Shown in pieces: positions 43,279 through 54,400 of a DNA stretch of 64,000 nt (its first letter is position 1; each line of letters opens with the position of its first letter). The stretch is from CAZUHB01 sp964620445 (GTDB taxonomy: Bacteria; Planctomycetota; B15-G4; CAYZWU01). The stretch is from the NCBI GenBank assembly GCA_964620445.1, contig CAZUHB010000010.1:62001-126000 (forward strand). Reading direction: 5' to 3'. A model generated the notes under the pieces. The model was not told the DNA's origin. It was given only the letters and a program-made list of their open reading frames with translations, and searched no databases. A program made the translations under genes and the position numbers.

Positions 43279-45294
43279 GTGCGATGTTCACGGATCAGCA
43301 TGATTCCTCTGGTGATAATTCTGACGATCGGCGCCGCCCATGGGCAGGATTCGAAAAACAACGACAAGCAAGACCTCCTCGATCTGTCGCTCGAGGAGCT
43401 GATGGACACCACCGTCGACACGGTTGTGGGCGCCTCCAAGTACGAGCAGAAAACCACGGAAGCCCCGTCGTCGATCACGATCATCACTGCCGATGAAATC
43501 CGCAAGTTCGGCTATCGCACGCTGGCCGACATGATGAGGAGCGTGAGGGGATTCTACGTCACCTACGATTACAATTACAATTACATAGGAGTTCGGGGCT
43601 TCGCGCGCCCCGGTGATGTCAATACGCGCATCCTCATGCTCGTCGACGGAGTGCGCGTGAACGAGAACATATTCGGTGCGGCCTATTTTGGGGGGGAAGC
43701 GGTCATCGACATCGAGCTGATCGAACGGGTGGAGATCATTCGCGGGCCCGGATCGTCGCTCTACGGCAGCAACGCTTTTTTTGCGGTGATAAACGTGATC
43801 ACCCGCGAAGGAAGCGAGATAGACGGCGTCGAGATCGAGGCCCAGGCCGCGAGTCACCGGACAGCCAAGGGGCGGGTGACATACGGAAAGGAATTCGACG
43901 ACGGACTCGAGGTCGTCATCTCCCTCTCGGAACAGTCCAGCAAGGGACAGAATCTCTACTTCGAGGAATTCGACAGCCCTGCCACGAACAACGGCATCGC
44001 CAGGCACGGCGACAGGCAGAAGACACAGAATTTCTTCGCGAAGCTCTCTCACGGATCGTTCATGCTGGAAACCGGTCTAGGCGTCATGGACAAGCGATAT
44101 CCGACAGCGCCCTGGGGGACCGAATTCAACGACACGCGTAACCAGACCTTCGATCGGTCCGGCTTCGTCAATCTCACATTCGAGCACGACTTCGACGACG
44201 CAACCGACATGACGGCCAGAGTCTTCTACGGCCGCTATCAGTACGAGGGGGACTACGTCTACGACTATTCGATCACGCCCGTTCCGCGGATCATCGTGAA
44301 CAGGGATGAATCGTTCGGTACCTGGCTGGGGACTGACCTGAAAGTCTCGAAAAAACTGGGGGAGAAACACAGGCTGATCTGCGGGGCCGAGTATATCGAC
44401 GACCGTCGGCAAGACCAGAGCAACAAGGATCTGGATGGTATCTATCTGATCGACCGGAGGAAATCTCACCGAGCAGGTCTGTTCATCCAGGATGAAATCA
44501 AGGTTTTCGAGAACCTGATCGTCAACGCCGGCGTGCGTCATGACGACTACTCTTCAATCGGCGGAAGCACCAATCCAAGGCTGGCGCTGATTTACAGGCC
44601 TTTCGAGGAAACGGCGATCAAGCTGCTCTACGGGCAGGCCTTCCGGGCGCCCTCGGCCTTTGAGCGCTACTACAACGATGGCGGCGAGACTCAAAAGTCC
44701 AATCCCGATCTCGATCCGGAAACGATCAGGACCTACGAGATCGCGCTGGAACAGTATCTCGGCTACGGCCTGTGGGGGATCGTTTCCGGTTTCAGATACG
44801 ACATCGACGACCTGATCAATATCGAAAACGATCCGGCCGACGGCCTGGACTTGTATCGCAACGTGGACAAGGTCAGGGCGAACGGCCTCGAGTTCGAACT
44901 CGACGGGCGGTCCGACAATGGCTGGCGCGGCAGGGCGAGCTTCTCCTTTGTCGATACGGTGGACGAACAGACCCACAGCAGGCTGTCCAACTCGCCAAAG
45001 CACCTGGGGCAGCTCAATCTGATCGCTCCTCTCTGGGAGACGACCTTCTTCGCGGGGTTCGAGACGCTTTACAAGGGGAGCGCGCGCACGCTGGGGGGGC
45101 AACACGCAAAAGCCCATTACGTGACCAATCTCACGCTTTACAGCATCGATCTGCTGGACGGGCTCGAGTTGTCAGCCAGTGTCTACAACCTCTTCGACAA
45201 GGAGTACAGCAATCCCGCGTCGATCGAGCACGATCAGGACGTCCTCTACATGGATGGAACGAGCTACGGGATCCAGGTCGCCTACAGGTTCTAG
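43279..45294 (+). CDS. TonB-dependent outer-membrane receptor
   Basis: 671 residues. GTG 43279 has GGGAGG 5-6 nt upstream and opens a signal peptide (ISMIPLVIILTIGAAHGQ). The plug domain follows: EAPSSITIITADEIRKFGYRTLADMMRSV, then IGVRGFARPGDVNTRILMLVDGVRVN and EIIRGPGSSLYGSNAFFAVINVITR. The C-terminal ~500 residues are alternating-hydrophobicity beta strands of the 22-strand barrel, ending in a terminal Phe (GIQVAYRF) as the BAM signal requires. It imports a siderophore, vitamin, metal complex or oligosaccharide; the cargo is not visible. It shows the host has an outer membrane. No TonB/ExbBD gene is in the window. Confidence 0.94.
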   Translation: MRCSRISMIPLVIILTIGAAHGQDSKNNDKQDLLDLSLEELMDTTVDTVVGASKYEQKTTEAPSSITIITADEIRKFGYRTLADMMRSVRGFYVTYDYNYNYIGVRGFARPGDVNTRILMLVDGVRVNENIFGAAYFGGEAVIDIELIERVEIIRGPGSSLYGSNAFFAVINVITREGSEIDGVEIEAQAASHRTAKGRVTYGKEFDDGLEVVISLSEQSSKGQNLYFEEFDSPATNNGIARHGDRQKTQNFFAKLSHGSFMLETGLGVMDKRYPTAPWGTEFNDTRNQTFDRSGFVNLTFEHDFDDATDMTARVFYGRYQYEGDYVYDYSITPVPRIIVNRDESFGTWLGTDLKVSKKLGEKHRLICGAEYIDDRRQDQSNKDLDGIYLIDRRKSHRAGLFIQDEIKVFENLIVNAGVRHDDYSSIGGSTNPRLALIYRPFEETAIKLLYGQAFRAPSAFERYYNDGGETQKSNPDLDPETIRTYEIALEQYLGYGLWGIVSGFRYDIDDLINIENDPADGLDLYRNVDKVRANGLEFELDGRSDNGWRGRASFSFVDTVDEQTHSRLSNSPKHLGQLNLIAPLWETTFFAGFETLYKGSARTLGGQHAKAHYVTNLTLYSIDLLDGLELSASVYNLFDKEYSNPASIEHDQDVLYMDGTSYGIQVAYRF

Positions 45295-45347
45295 CACCAC
45301 AGCCGAGGACGGGTCTTCTTGAAGGCTGAGCCCACCGCGACCGCTTT

Positions 45348-48194
45348 TTAACGCACAGATCGGTCGAGCCGGGCACGGGCGCGCAATCCGTCGTTTTCGA
45401 AGGAGATCCCCAGTCCGGCGTTCTTGATCCCGTCGAGGGGGCTCGGTTGGTCGGCTCCCGGGCGCGGCGCCCCGGGGTGGCCGTAGATGGTGGACTCCAT
45501 GGTGCGGAATTCGTCGTTCCACCGGTAGGCGCCGCCGCCGGGACAGACGAGCTTTGTTTTCCAGAGATTCTGGTGAAAGCCCACGGGGTCTTTCTCCTGG
45601 AGGAGGCGGCGCCACTCGTTCAGGATCGCCAGGTTGCTCCACGAGCGGTTTTTCATGGCCGATCTGAGTTCGCCGTCGAAGATCGTCTCGATCACGTCGA
45701 GAGCCGACCGGTTCGCTTCGATCGCCATGCTCCGCCCCAGCCAGGGCGCCCCGGGCGGATCCTTTTCCGCCTCTTTCTTGGCGAGCCGTGCGATCAGTCT
45801 GTCAAGGGATGCCTTGAGTGCGCGTTCATTGAGCGTCACGACCAGGCTTTCGCCGGTGGCGGCGTAGAAGACCGCGAGATCATCGAAATCCCCAACGCCG
45901 CTCATCGCGCGCCGCCCCTTCCGCGTTGGAGAGATCTTGACGTAGTCCTCGCCATTGTGCTTGAGCGGCTCCCAATGGGTCATACCCGGACTCGACTGCT
46001 CCACGAATGCATGGATCGCGGTGAGGAATGCGACGAGTTTGAATCCATTGGCCACGTCGAGATGGAGAACGACCGGAAGGCGGGAAAAGTTTTCCTCGAA
46101 AAATTTCTCGAGCCCTCTCGGACCCTTTTCCTTTCCGGCCGCGGCGAGTTCGTCCCAGAAAGGATCCTCCTCTGCATAAACGGTCAGCCAATCGCCGATC
46201 CAGTTGAGCGGATTGGCCTCGACTCCGACGAGCATGGCGGAGACGAAACCGCTCGCCTGCTTGACCGGCTGTGAATCGCTATCGAGGGCCATGATGAAAT
46301 GCAATCCGGCCTCGGGATGCCGATCTCCCGCATCGGGCTTCAGTTCCCTGTTTCCGATCGATTCCATGAACGGGCGATATTCGCTCGACGCGATGAGCGG
46401 CATGACGGTCAGATCGAGCTCGACCTTGTCCGGGTCGAGAGAAAGGCGCGCGGCGATCGGATCGAAATACTGGCGCCAGTTTCTCTGATATCTGGTGCGG
46501 TACCACTCGTAGGCGTTCTTCTCCTCCTCCGATACGCGATCGATGGGCAGCTCGACGATCGGTGTGAGAAAGCCCAAGGATCCGTAGCCAGTCGACCGAA
46601 CGCCGCTCCCGTCGATGAAGAGGTCACCGAAGGCCGGAACCGGCTGCGAGTGCTCGAGCTGGCGAGCGCTGATGATTCCGCCCCGGATCTCGCCGAGATG
46701 TTTCGCCTGCATTTCGGAGAGCGCCGCGGCGGCCCGCGTGCGGCGCGAGATGGCGATCCTCCACCGCGGACTGCACCAGCGGCGGATCGTGGCATCGGAG
46801 ACGATGAGAAATGCCGATTCCGCGGGATCGCCTCTCCTGTAGCGGTCGCGGAAGAACGTGTACTCATCGAGCTGCGCGATCGACTGGAGGTCGCCCGTCA
46901 GGGTGCACGCGATCCGCTCGAGCTGGACGAGGGAATTCGTGACCACCACCACTTTGTCGATCGTTGCGGCGTAGGAGCAGATCTCACGCCCCGGGGATAC
47001 GACACCCGTGTACGGGATGTCGTCCACGATCTTGCCCGTGACGGTCTCCACACGAGTGGCGTTCGAGAGGGCGGCGGAGTGGCGCGCCGCGATCATCGCC
47101 CGGAGCGCGGTCGCATCGATCGCCTCGAAAAGGATCGCCACGTCCGAACCGGCGCGCAGGCAGGGATCGGAGCCGGTCATGGCCGCGCTCGCGATCAGCC
47201 GCGGCCCGATCGCACGGGCCAGAAAATCGAGAGGCAAGCAGAGCTGGCGTTCGTACCGCTCGAGGGTCAGGGCATCTTCCGATCGGGAGTCGATCAGACG
47301 CAGAACAGGTGTCCCTCTCTCCCTCGCCTCGTCCACGCAATCGGCCATCGCTCTGAATCGGGGAAAGAAGAGGGCGTGCTGGTCGAAGGGAATCGCCCGG
47401 GAAAGGGCATCTTTCTCCGGAGCGCTCTTGTCGATCAGGTCGCTCCAATCGATCTCGCTCGTCGTGATTCCGACGATCGAATCGATCGGTACGGTCAGGT
47501 TGCCCGAACCGGCCTCCACGCGGAGTTCACGATCGAGCTGGATGTTTTCACTCACCGCGCGGCCGCCGGTGAAGAGGCTGAACGTGTCCTGCAGATCGGA
47601 GTTCTGCCGCCTCCCGGTCCGCGGCTCCGTCATGCGGGGATCGCCCGTTCTGACCTGGCGTGCCGCGCGCGCCTGGTGGCGGAACCATGCCGCCCCCGGG
47701 GCTTGCCACGTGAGCAGATTCGTGTAGTGATTTTCCTTTGTCTTGAAGAATTTATCGCGCATTCCGGCCTGATCGACCGAAGGATCGGGCCCGACGAAAT
47801 CGAGAACGAAGAAACCGGAACAGTCCGGTTTTGGCAGGAAGAGCTTGCCCAATGGCTTGCCTGTTTTCTTGGATCGGATCGCGATGCGGCAGCCATCGAG
47901 GTTTTCGATGAAGGAGCGCCTCGGATTCCAGGTGAATCCCGGATCGACCTCGACATAGATTTCCGCGCTCTGTTCGCCCACGGCATAGGGCTGGTAAAAG
48001 CGGAAGTTCCTTGCGTCGGGGAGCTGGTAAGCTGACCCGGGCCGCGCTGACGCTGCCGTTCCCAGCGGGAGCTCGTCGCCCGACAGTTCGAGCGATTGAA
48101 CGGGCGCGTAGAAGTAGATGTCGTCGGCAAGCGCGCAGAGCGGGCAGAAGAGGAGAGCGAGAATTCCGATGAAGACCGTGCTTTGTTTCGACAT
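45348..48194 (-). CDS. large secreted DUF3352-like protein
   Basis: 948 residues from ATG 48194, chosen because it opens a signal peptide (TVFIGILALLFCPLCALA); the frame is open 210 nt further upstream without a ribosome site. The middle region contains VVVVTNSLVQLERIACTL, FFRDRYRRGDPAESAFLIVSDATIRRWCSP and, later, DDLAVFYAATGESLVVTLNERALKASLDRL. This is the pattern of DUF3352-type proteins found in Planctomycetota-like genomes. No catalytic motif is recognised. It is last in a minus-strand series of exported proteins (gap to the C69 peptidase 263 nt). Stylistically it is related to the protein at 21242, which adds TPRs. Confidence 0.75.
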   Translation of the reverse strand: MSKQSTVFIGILALLFCPLCALADDIYFYAPVQSLELSGDELPLGTAASARPGSAYQLPDARNFRFYQPYAVGEQSAEIYVEVDPGFTWNPRRSFIENLDGCRIAIRSKKTGKPLGKLFLPKPDCSGFFVLDFVGPDPSVDQAGMRDKFFKTKENHYTNLLTWQAPGAAWFRHQARAARQVRTGDPRMTEPRTGRRQNSDLQDTFSLFTGGRAVSENIQLDRELRVEAGSGNLTVPIDSIVGITTSEIDWSDLIDKSAPEKDALSRAIPFDQHALFFPRFRAMADCVDEARERGTPVLRLIDSRSEDALTLERYERQLCLPLDFLARAIGPRLIASAAMTGSDPCLRAGSDVAILFEAIDATALRAMIAARHSAALSNATRVETVTGKIVDDIPYTGVVSPGREICSYAATIDKVVVVTNSLVQLERIACTLTGDLQSIAQLDEYTFFRDRYRRGDPAESAFLIVSDATIRRWCSPRWRIAISRRTRAAAALSEMQAKHLGEIRGGIISARQLEHSQPVPAFGDLFIDGSGVRSTGYGSLGFLTPIVELPIDRVSEEEKNAYEWYRTRYQRNWRQYFDPIAARLSLDPDKVELDLTVMPLIASSEYRPFMESIGNRELKPDAGDRHPEAGLHFIMALDSDSQPVKQASGFVSAMLVGVEANPLNWIGDWLTVYAEEDPFWDELAAAGKEKGPRGLEKFFEENFSRLPVVLHLDVANGFKLVAFLTAIHAFVEQSSPGMTHWEPLKHNGEDYVKISPTRKGRRAMSGVGDFDDLAVFYAATGESLVVTLNERALKASLDRLIARLAKKEAEKDPPGAPWLGRSMAIEANRSALDVIETIFDGELRSAMKNRSWSNLAILNEWRRLLQEKDPVGFHQNLWKTKLVCPGGGAYRWNDEFRTMESTIYGHPGAPRPGADQPSPLDGIKNAGLGISFENDGLRARARLDRSVR

Positions 48195-48457
48195 GGGAAG
48201 GCCCTTTCGTTTGGAGAAGAACGATGGCAATAGCCGCGTTGAAGAAATATTAGCAAGCGCAATGCCAGCGTCAATCGCGATCGACTCCCTCAAAGAGACG
48301 CGCTCTGCAAATCTTTTCTGGTTCATGCGTAATGCGAGCGGAAGAACGCGCGGACTCAGCCCGGTGCCCGGCGAAGAGCCGATCGGGCCGGCGGTCATGT
48401 ACATTCAGTGGGAAGTGGTGATGCAATAAATGTTTCTGGTGCCGGATCCAGGCCTTA

Positions 48458-50446
48458 TCAATCATCCCCGACGCGGGGCAATTCGTCGTCAACAACGCCA
48501 TCCCTGAGATGAACGACCGAAACGATCCTCCCCTCTTTGTCTTCCTTGAATCTGATGGCCGAGACCTCTCCGAGACGGAATGCCCAGACACCGTCCTTGT
48601 CGGGAGGACGCAGTTCGAAGATCATCCGGCCCGGCCAATCGAGTGCGAGCCGGTTGTTCTGGAAAAAAATCCTCACCGTCGAGTCGTACTTGTCCGAGCG
48701 GTACCGACCCAGATACTTGCGCGCCTCGTCGAGATCGATTTCGGCCGGCAGTTCGATCCCTTCGCGGACGAGTTCGAAATCGAGACCGCCCTGGTGGAAA
48801 TACATCGCCACGACCTCGTTCTTCCCGTTCTCCACGAAGGAGACCGCGATCTGGTCGGTGAGCACCAGGTACCACTTGTCGGCCGAATCGGGATCCTTGA
48901 GTTCGCACACCATCTGGCGCGGAATATCCACGGCCAGATGTCCGTTGCGCACGAGCACGGTGACGGTGTCGCTGTTAATGGTGGCAAGGTACTTTCCCAC
49001 GTATGGCTTGTACTTGTCGGGGATCTCCATGTCGGTCTCCTCGTTGAAACGGAGCCGAAGGGCATTTGCTTCATGCAGAACCTTGTCCACGCAAGACGCC
49101 GTGAAGTCGTCAAGAAGGCGCGCGGCAGCCTTTTCGTCGCCGGCTTTTCGCAGAGCCACCGCATCGCGGATGACCGACGGAACCTGGGCGGCGAACTCCT
49201 TTTCAAGCGGATCGAAGGCGCCGCGTATTTCGGAGGTCCGATCCTTCACGCCCGCGGAAGAGGTGTCACACAGATCGCGGATCACCCACCAGTAGGAATG
49301 GGCCGAGAACCGGTCGGGCTCGGCCTCGCGCGGCGGCACGATCCGCCGGCCGGCGCATCCCGCCGTGGACACGATCGGCGGCAGACGGCTGCCGTGAACG
49401 AAGAAGGGCACGTAGCAGCTCTTGCTCGGAACCGCCGGGCACCACCAGAAGAGGGGAAGGCTGTCGGTGCCGCTCGGGAGAACCGCCACGCACGAGCTGG
49501 CGGTCACGTCGAGGTCGATGCTCGGCGAACTGCCGCGATCGCGGGCGATACGCATCATCCATTCCGGCCCGACAGCGCCCGCCTTCTGCTCGAGCAGAAG
49601 GCGCGACCGCGCCGCGCGGATCATGGCGCGTTCGTTGCGCGCCTGCACGGCGGGTGTCTCGTCCGCGCGGCATGCCGCGGAGAAATCGAAGGCCCCCGCC
49701 TTCCGCTCCGGCCACCATCCTTTCGAAATCGAGCGATCGATGAGATCGGCCGACAGGCGGTCCAGGTCCGTTCCCAGGCTGGTCACATTCGAGATCGACG
49801 TGAACCCTTCCGTGAATTTCCGTGCCGCCCAACTCTTGCCGGTCGTTTCGAGAATCCACGCCTCGGTCGGGTCGGCGATGATGTAGGAATTCTCGTAGGC
49901 TCCCTCCAGATCGACCCCGGGAAGGCCGGAGCCGAACTGGCCGAATTTCTCGGTCATCGCCGCGATGACGTCGAGCGCTTCCCGTGCGGTCCGGCCCCGC
50001 TCGAGGCCGAGCCTGACCAGGTCCATCCCCGTTGGACCCCGTTCTGGTCCCTTGCCTTTCCGGCTCGCCGCGAGAGCGTCGACGAGAGCCTTGGTCCAGA
50101 TCCCCTCGTTGCCGATCGCGACGCCATGTTCGTTGATGCCTTCCTCGTAGCCCCAGCACCAGTACGGGCTCGAACCCAGGGTGGCGTAAGATTCAGCCGC
50201 CTGCGGTATGGTGATGCGGCCAAGATCCAAATCCGCCCCGGCCGGCCAGGCCTGCCGGGCGTGAAAGTACAGGGGCTGGCAGTCGAGAAGAGTCCTGTCG
50301 CTGTTTTTTGCCAGTATGGTATATCCACACGACGTGGAATCGGGCAGGGCGACCCAGGTGTCGCACGGTTTCCCAGCGATGGCGGCAACAGCCAGGACGA
50401 GAGCGACGGGCCAGGTCTTTTGAATCTTGCCGATCGGAATGTTCAT
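48458..50446 (-). CDS. secreted C69 (dipeptidase/acid-ceramidase-like) peptidase
   Basis: 662 residues; AGGAG is 8 nt before ATG 50446. After a short hydrophobic leader comes Cys28 in CDTWVALPDSTSCG, then ILAKNSDR. This is the C69/U34 pattern, in which processing exposes the nucleophilic cysteine as the N-terminus. Further family marks are WCWGYEEGINEHGVAIGNEGIWTK and YIIADPTEAWILETTGKSWAA. The C-terminal ~180 residues hold two copies of a beta-rich module (KYVGKYLATINSDTVTVLV; KYLGRYRSDKYDSTVRIFF) resembling the DUF3471-type domains attached to some beta-lactamase-like enzymes. It likely cleaves dipeptides or amide bonds in the periplasm. It lies between a LolA-like protein gene and a DUF3352-like gene on the same strand. 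Confidence 0.87.
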   Translation of the reverse strand: MNIPIGKIQKTWPVALVLAVAAIAGKPCDTWVALPDSTSCGYTILAKNSDRTLLDCQPLYFHARQAWPAGADLDLGRITIPQAAESYATLGSSPYWCWGYEEGINEHGVAIGNEGIWTKALVDALAASRKGKGPERGPTGMDLVRLGLERGRTAREALDVIAAMTEKFGQFGSGLPGVDLEGAYENSYIIADPTEAWILETTGKSWAARKFTEGFTSISNVTSLGTDLDRLSADLIDRSISKGWWPERKAGAFDFSAACRADETPAVQARNERAMIRAARSRLLLEQKAGAVGPEWMMRIARDRGSSPSIDLDVTASSCVAVLPSGTDSLPLFWWCPAVPSKSCYVPFFVHGSRLPPIVSTAGCAGRRIVPPREAEPDRFSAHSYWWVIRDLCDTSSAGVKDRTSEIRGAFDPLEKEFAAQVPSVIRDAVALRKAGDEKAAARLLDDFTASCVDKVLHEANALRLRFNEETDMEIPDKYKPYVGKYLATINSDTVTVLVRNGHLAVDIPRQMVCELKDPDSADKWYLVLTDQIAVSFVENGKNEVVAMYFHQGGLDFELVREGIELPAEIDLDEARKYLGRYRSDKYDSTVRIFFQNNRLALDWPGRMIFELRPPDKDGVWAFRLGEVSAIRFKEDKEGRIVSVVHLRDGVVDDELPRVGDD

Positions 50447-50546
50447 CGATTTTCTCCTGTTCGAGCCAGGGTGCACACGGTCGCCCGCGGCAGCGGACAG
50501 GATCCTTCCCGAACCTGTCCACGGCCGCGGGGGACGGAAAGATTTC

Positions 50547-51395
50547 TCAGTCCCCTCGTTTCTTGTCCGCCAGTTTCTTGATCTCGTCCGGTAGATCGAA
50601 AAGATTCTTGTCCAGTCTGAGGTTGTGCATGACGCTCACGGTCGTGCCCACCCTCTCCTGGCCCATGAGTTTGGTGACGATCTTGTGCGCGAGCAGGATT
50701 CCGTCCACCTTCCTGTAATCGCTCAGCAGGACCTCCATCGGAATATCGCCGCCGGCGGTGGGTATCGAGGCGGCCATCTTGACAAGCAAGCCCGACTCGG
50801 TATCGAAGTAGAGAGTCTGGGGCGAGGCTTCCCGGGCGCTGTCCGCGGACTCGGGATCGAGCGTGCGAGGCAGGGCAGAGATCTTGTAACAGGCTCTATC
50901 GCCCACTGTTTCCACGGCGATGCACTCCACCTTCTCGTAGATGCTCTGCCAGTAGACGAATTTGTCGAAGGTCATCTCGCGCAACGCCATCTCCCGCTCC
51001 GCACCGTCCTTGACGACCGGGCCTGTCATGGCCGAGTCTTCCCACACGACCTCGCCGTCGCACCCCTTGACGATCTGGCCGAAGGCGTCCGACTCGATCA
51101 GCATGTAGTTCTTGTTCGGCTTGGCGGCGTACACGGTGAGCGAGAGGCTGAGGCCCTGGGCGGGCACGTCGAGCGTCAACTTCGTGACCCGGCTTTCGAT
51201 CTTGTCGAAGGCGGCCAGGCCGCCCACGGCGCGGACATAGTCGGAAAAAACCTTTTCACCCGCGGGCAGTTCGGCCTCCTGGGCTCTTGCCTGGAGCGCA
51301 CCGAGCAGAACGCAAAGGGAGAGCACAAAGAAAAACCGTCCCGATGCGTCGAGGATTGAGAAGAGGGAAGAGCGTTTTCGTATTGCGTTGACCAT
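50547..51395 (-). CDS. LolA-like / outer-membrane lipoprotein-sorting-fold protein
   Basis: 282 residues. GGAGG lies 8 nt before ATG 51395; an export signal follows (ASGRFFFVLSLCVLLGALQARAQ). The body contains GEKVFSDYVRAVGGLAAFDKIES, then TKLTLDVPAQGLSLSLTVYAAKPNKNYMLIES and GCDGEVVWEDS. It continues with SPQTLYFDTESGLLVKM and LLSDYRKVDGILLAHKI. This is the open beta-barrel LolA/LppX-like pattern seen in many secreted proteins that bind lipids. It sits between the beta-lactamase/S41 fusion (46 nt) and the C69 peptidase (100 nt), probably as one operon. Role unknown. Confidence 0.75.
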   Translation of the reverse strand: MVNAIRKRSSLFSILDASGRFFFVLSLCVLLGALQARAQEAELPAGEKVFSDYVRAVGGLAAFDKIESRVTKLTLDVPAQGLSLSLTVYAAKPNKNYMLIESDAFGQIVKGCDGEVVWEDSAMTGPVVKDGAEREMALREMTFDKFVYWQSIYEKVECIAVETVGDRACYKISALPRTLDPESADSAREASPQTLYFDTESGLLVKMAASIPTAGGDIPMEVLLSDYRKVDGILLAHKIVTKLMGQERVGTTVSVMHNLRLDKNLFDLPDEIKKLADKKRGD

Positions 51396-51441
51396 GTTTC
51401 GAACCTCCAAGAGTAGAAAAAGAAAATGCCTTTCGTTCAGT

Positions 51442-54400
51442 CTATCGTTTCGTCTGTTCGACAATCCATTGAACCGCCGCGTCGACAACAGGATCCCTGC
51501 CGGCAAGCAATGCCTTCCGCGTCGGTTTCACCTCGATATCGGGCAACACGCCCGTGCCTTCGACGGCGCCGCCTCTTTTCGCCGAGATGTAGTTGGAGTC
51601 GGCATACTCGAATCCATCGCCGTTGGGGAGTCTCTCGAGCCGGCATCCGAGTACCGCACCACCTGTGCGCGATCCCACGATGCACGCGCGGCCGAGATCC
51701 TGGAGACCGCTGGCAAAGACTTCCGACGACGAACCGGAGAGTCCGTCCACGAGAACCGCAACCGGCCCGGTATAGGTCTCGGCCCGGGGTTTGACGAGCA
51801 CCTCGAGTTTGTAGTCGCGCGCGAGAACCGTTCCCAGATGTCGGCCCTCGCCCTGGATCAGCCAGCCCATCATGCCGAGGCACATCTCTCCCATGCCGCC
51901 GCCGTTGCCGCGGATGTCGATGATGACGCCCCGCGTGTCGCGGAAGGAACGCATCGCGTCGTTGAAAGCGGTCATGATGTACGCTGGATCGAAGAAGCCG
52001 TTGAACGCGATGTAGCCGATGTCGTCTCCCAGGTCGCGCACGTCGATCCAGACATGGAAGTCGGGAAAGTGGCCGAACCGGACCTTTCGGCCCCTCTCCC
52101 TTGCGAGTGTGATCGTGCGGGATACTTTTTTGCCCTCGCCGTCGATGAAGGAGATCTCTAGCTCTTTACCGACCGGCCCTCTGAGTCTCGAGGCCGCGAT
52201 CCCCCAGAGCCGGTACGCTCCGGTCAAGCTCGGCGCCATCTGCTCGGAAAGTTCCCGGACACGGGCGAGGAGATCGAAGGCACCGATGCCGACGATCTCC
52301 CAGCCGGGCCGCACGCCGGCCCTCTCCGCCGGTCCTCCTTCGGTCACGGCGGTCACGAGGGCATGGCCGTCGATGACGCGCAGGTCGAGACCGGCCACAC
52401 CCTCCCGCGAACCGGGGTCTGCCGGATCGTCCAGTTTCCGATAAACCTCGGAAGGGATGATGGCGAAGTGGGACGCGCCGAGCCGGCCGACAGCCTCTTC
52501 CATGAGAGAGCGCACCTCGTGCATGGTTGTCGCCTTTTCGACCCGCGGCCGCAGTTCGTCCCGAACCGCCTGCCAGTCGACACCTCCAAAATCGGGATCC
52601 CAGTACCGTTCGTTGACCCGCTCCCAGACGCGGTCGAATGACTCGAGGTTGAGTTTTTGAATCTCCGGGGTGAGCGACGCCTCCTTCTCCTCGGGAGGTG
52701 TATTCGTCACGAGAGCGTCGAAAACCATGTGGCGCGCTTCATTGAGCAGTGGCGCAGCGGTCCGGTTCATGAGGAGCACGACACCAAGATCATGATCGGG
52801 AAAGAGGGTCACATCCGACGCATATCCGCCGACTGCGCCGTTGTGGGTGACGAAGGACCCTCGATCGTTTTCAACGAGCGCCCAGCCGAGGCAGTAGGAC
52901 ATTTTATCGTTGATGGCGATCTGCCCTGTCCAGGTTTCGCGAAGCTGCCGCTCGCTCAGGAGGCGCGCCTTCCCGAAGGACCCTCTGCCCAGCTGAAAGC
53001 GCAGCCAGTTGCTCATGTCGAGGGCGTTCGAGATGATCGCTCCCGATGGGGCGGCGCTGTGGACCTTTCGCATGCGGAGCCGGGTGTGTTTCTTTTTTTT
53101 CTCGTTCCACTGGTAACCGCGAGCCAGGCGTCGATCGTCTCGAGCGCGTTGGGTCGAGGTGATGGTGCTCTTCATCGACAGGGGGCCGAAGATCCGTTCG
53201 GCCACGAGGCTTTCCCATCCGGTGTCCGCTGCCCTGGCAGCGGCCTCCCCGGCGGCCATGAACATCACGTTGTTGTAGATGTACTTTTCTCTGAATGGCG
53301 CGACCGGTACCGCATCGGTCGCCTGGCGCAGCACCTCCTCGCGGGACAGGTTTCCGCCCGCCCAGAGTAAATCGAGGCAGGCAAAACCTGTTCGGTGGGA
53401 GAGCAGGTCGCGGATCGTGAGTGTTGCTCCCGGATCGTTGCAGTCCACCTTGGGTGTGAACCAGGGCAGATGGTTCGCGACCGGATCGTCCCACTGCATC
53501 GCGCCTTCGTCGACGAGCATTCCCACGAGTGCGGCAGTGAACGCTTTGGTGGTGGAGCCGATGGCGAAAAGAGTCTCTTCCGTGACGAGCGTTTTCTTTT
53601 CCATATCGGCCAGGCCGAAACCGCGGGCCAGGACGAGCGCGTCATCTTGGACGACGGCGATCGCCATTCCGGGAATGTGCTGTGCCTGGCGTTTCTTCTC
53701 CAGGTCGGCGACGAGGATTTCGAGGCGCTGCTCCCGGTCGGGTGGGCGTTCTGCCTCGGCCTCCTCCTCGCCATGGATCAGCAGGCGGTCGACCACGCTG
53801 TCGAGTTCGATTCCGGCTTTCTGGCCGCGCGACTGGGAAAAGTAGAGCACCATCAGGTCCTGGTCGGGCCATGCCCAGGCCAGGGTCCCGTCCGAACCGC
53901 CGTGGCCGAACAGGGTCACCCTGTTCGTCTCCGATTCCGCGCCGCGTGCGGTCTCATCCATGTAGAGCATCCACATCTGGCCGTAGCAGACCTTGGTGCC
54001 CGAAAACCCGTTCGGGTAGGCCATGGGCGATCGGGGCGTGAGCGCCCGCTCGACAGCGTCCGCCGAGAGGAGCCGCTTTCGGCCCGCCAGACCGCCATCC
54101 ATCCAGAGCGCGAGAAAACGGGCATAGTCCATGGACGTGCTGTAGACGCTCTGCGATCCGTATGCGAAAGGATAGAGCGGCTGCGCATCGGGCTTCCAGA
54201 TCCTGTACCACGCTCCTTCCTGGCCCACATAGAGGCTTGCTATCCGGCTCGTGCGCTGATCGCTCGTGTCGACCACGGCGATCGTGTCTTTCATCCCGAG
54301 CGGATCGAAAATTCTCTTCTGAAAAAATGAGTCTATCGACTGCGCTGACGCGGCCGCGAGGATGGCGCCGAGAGTGTCGGAACCCGGGTCGCTGTACTGG

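Noticed and set aside
48509..50581. 690-codon plus-strand open frame opposite the C69 peptidase
   Set aside because: Antisense shadow in GC-rich DNA; the opposite strand encodes an intact C69 protein.
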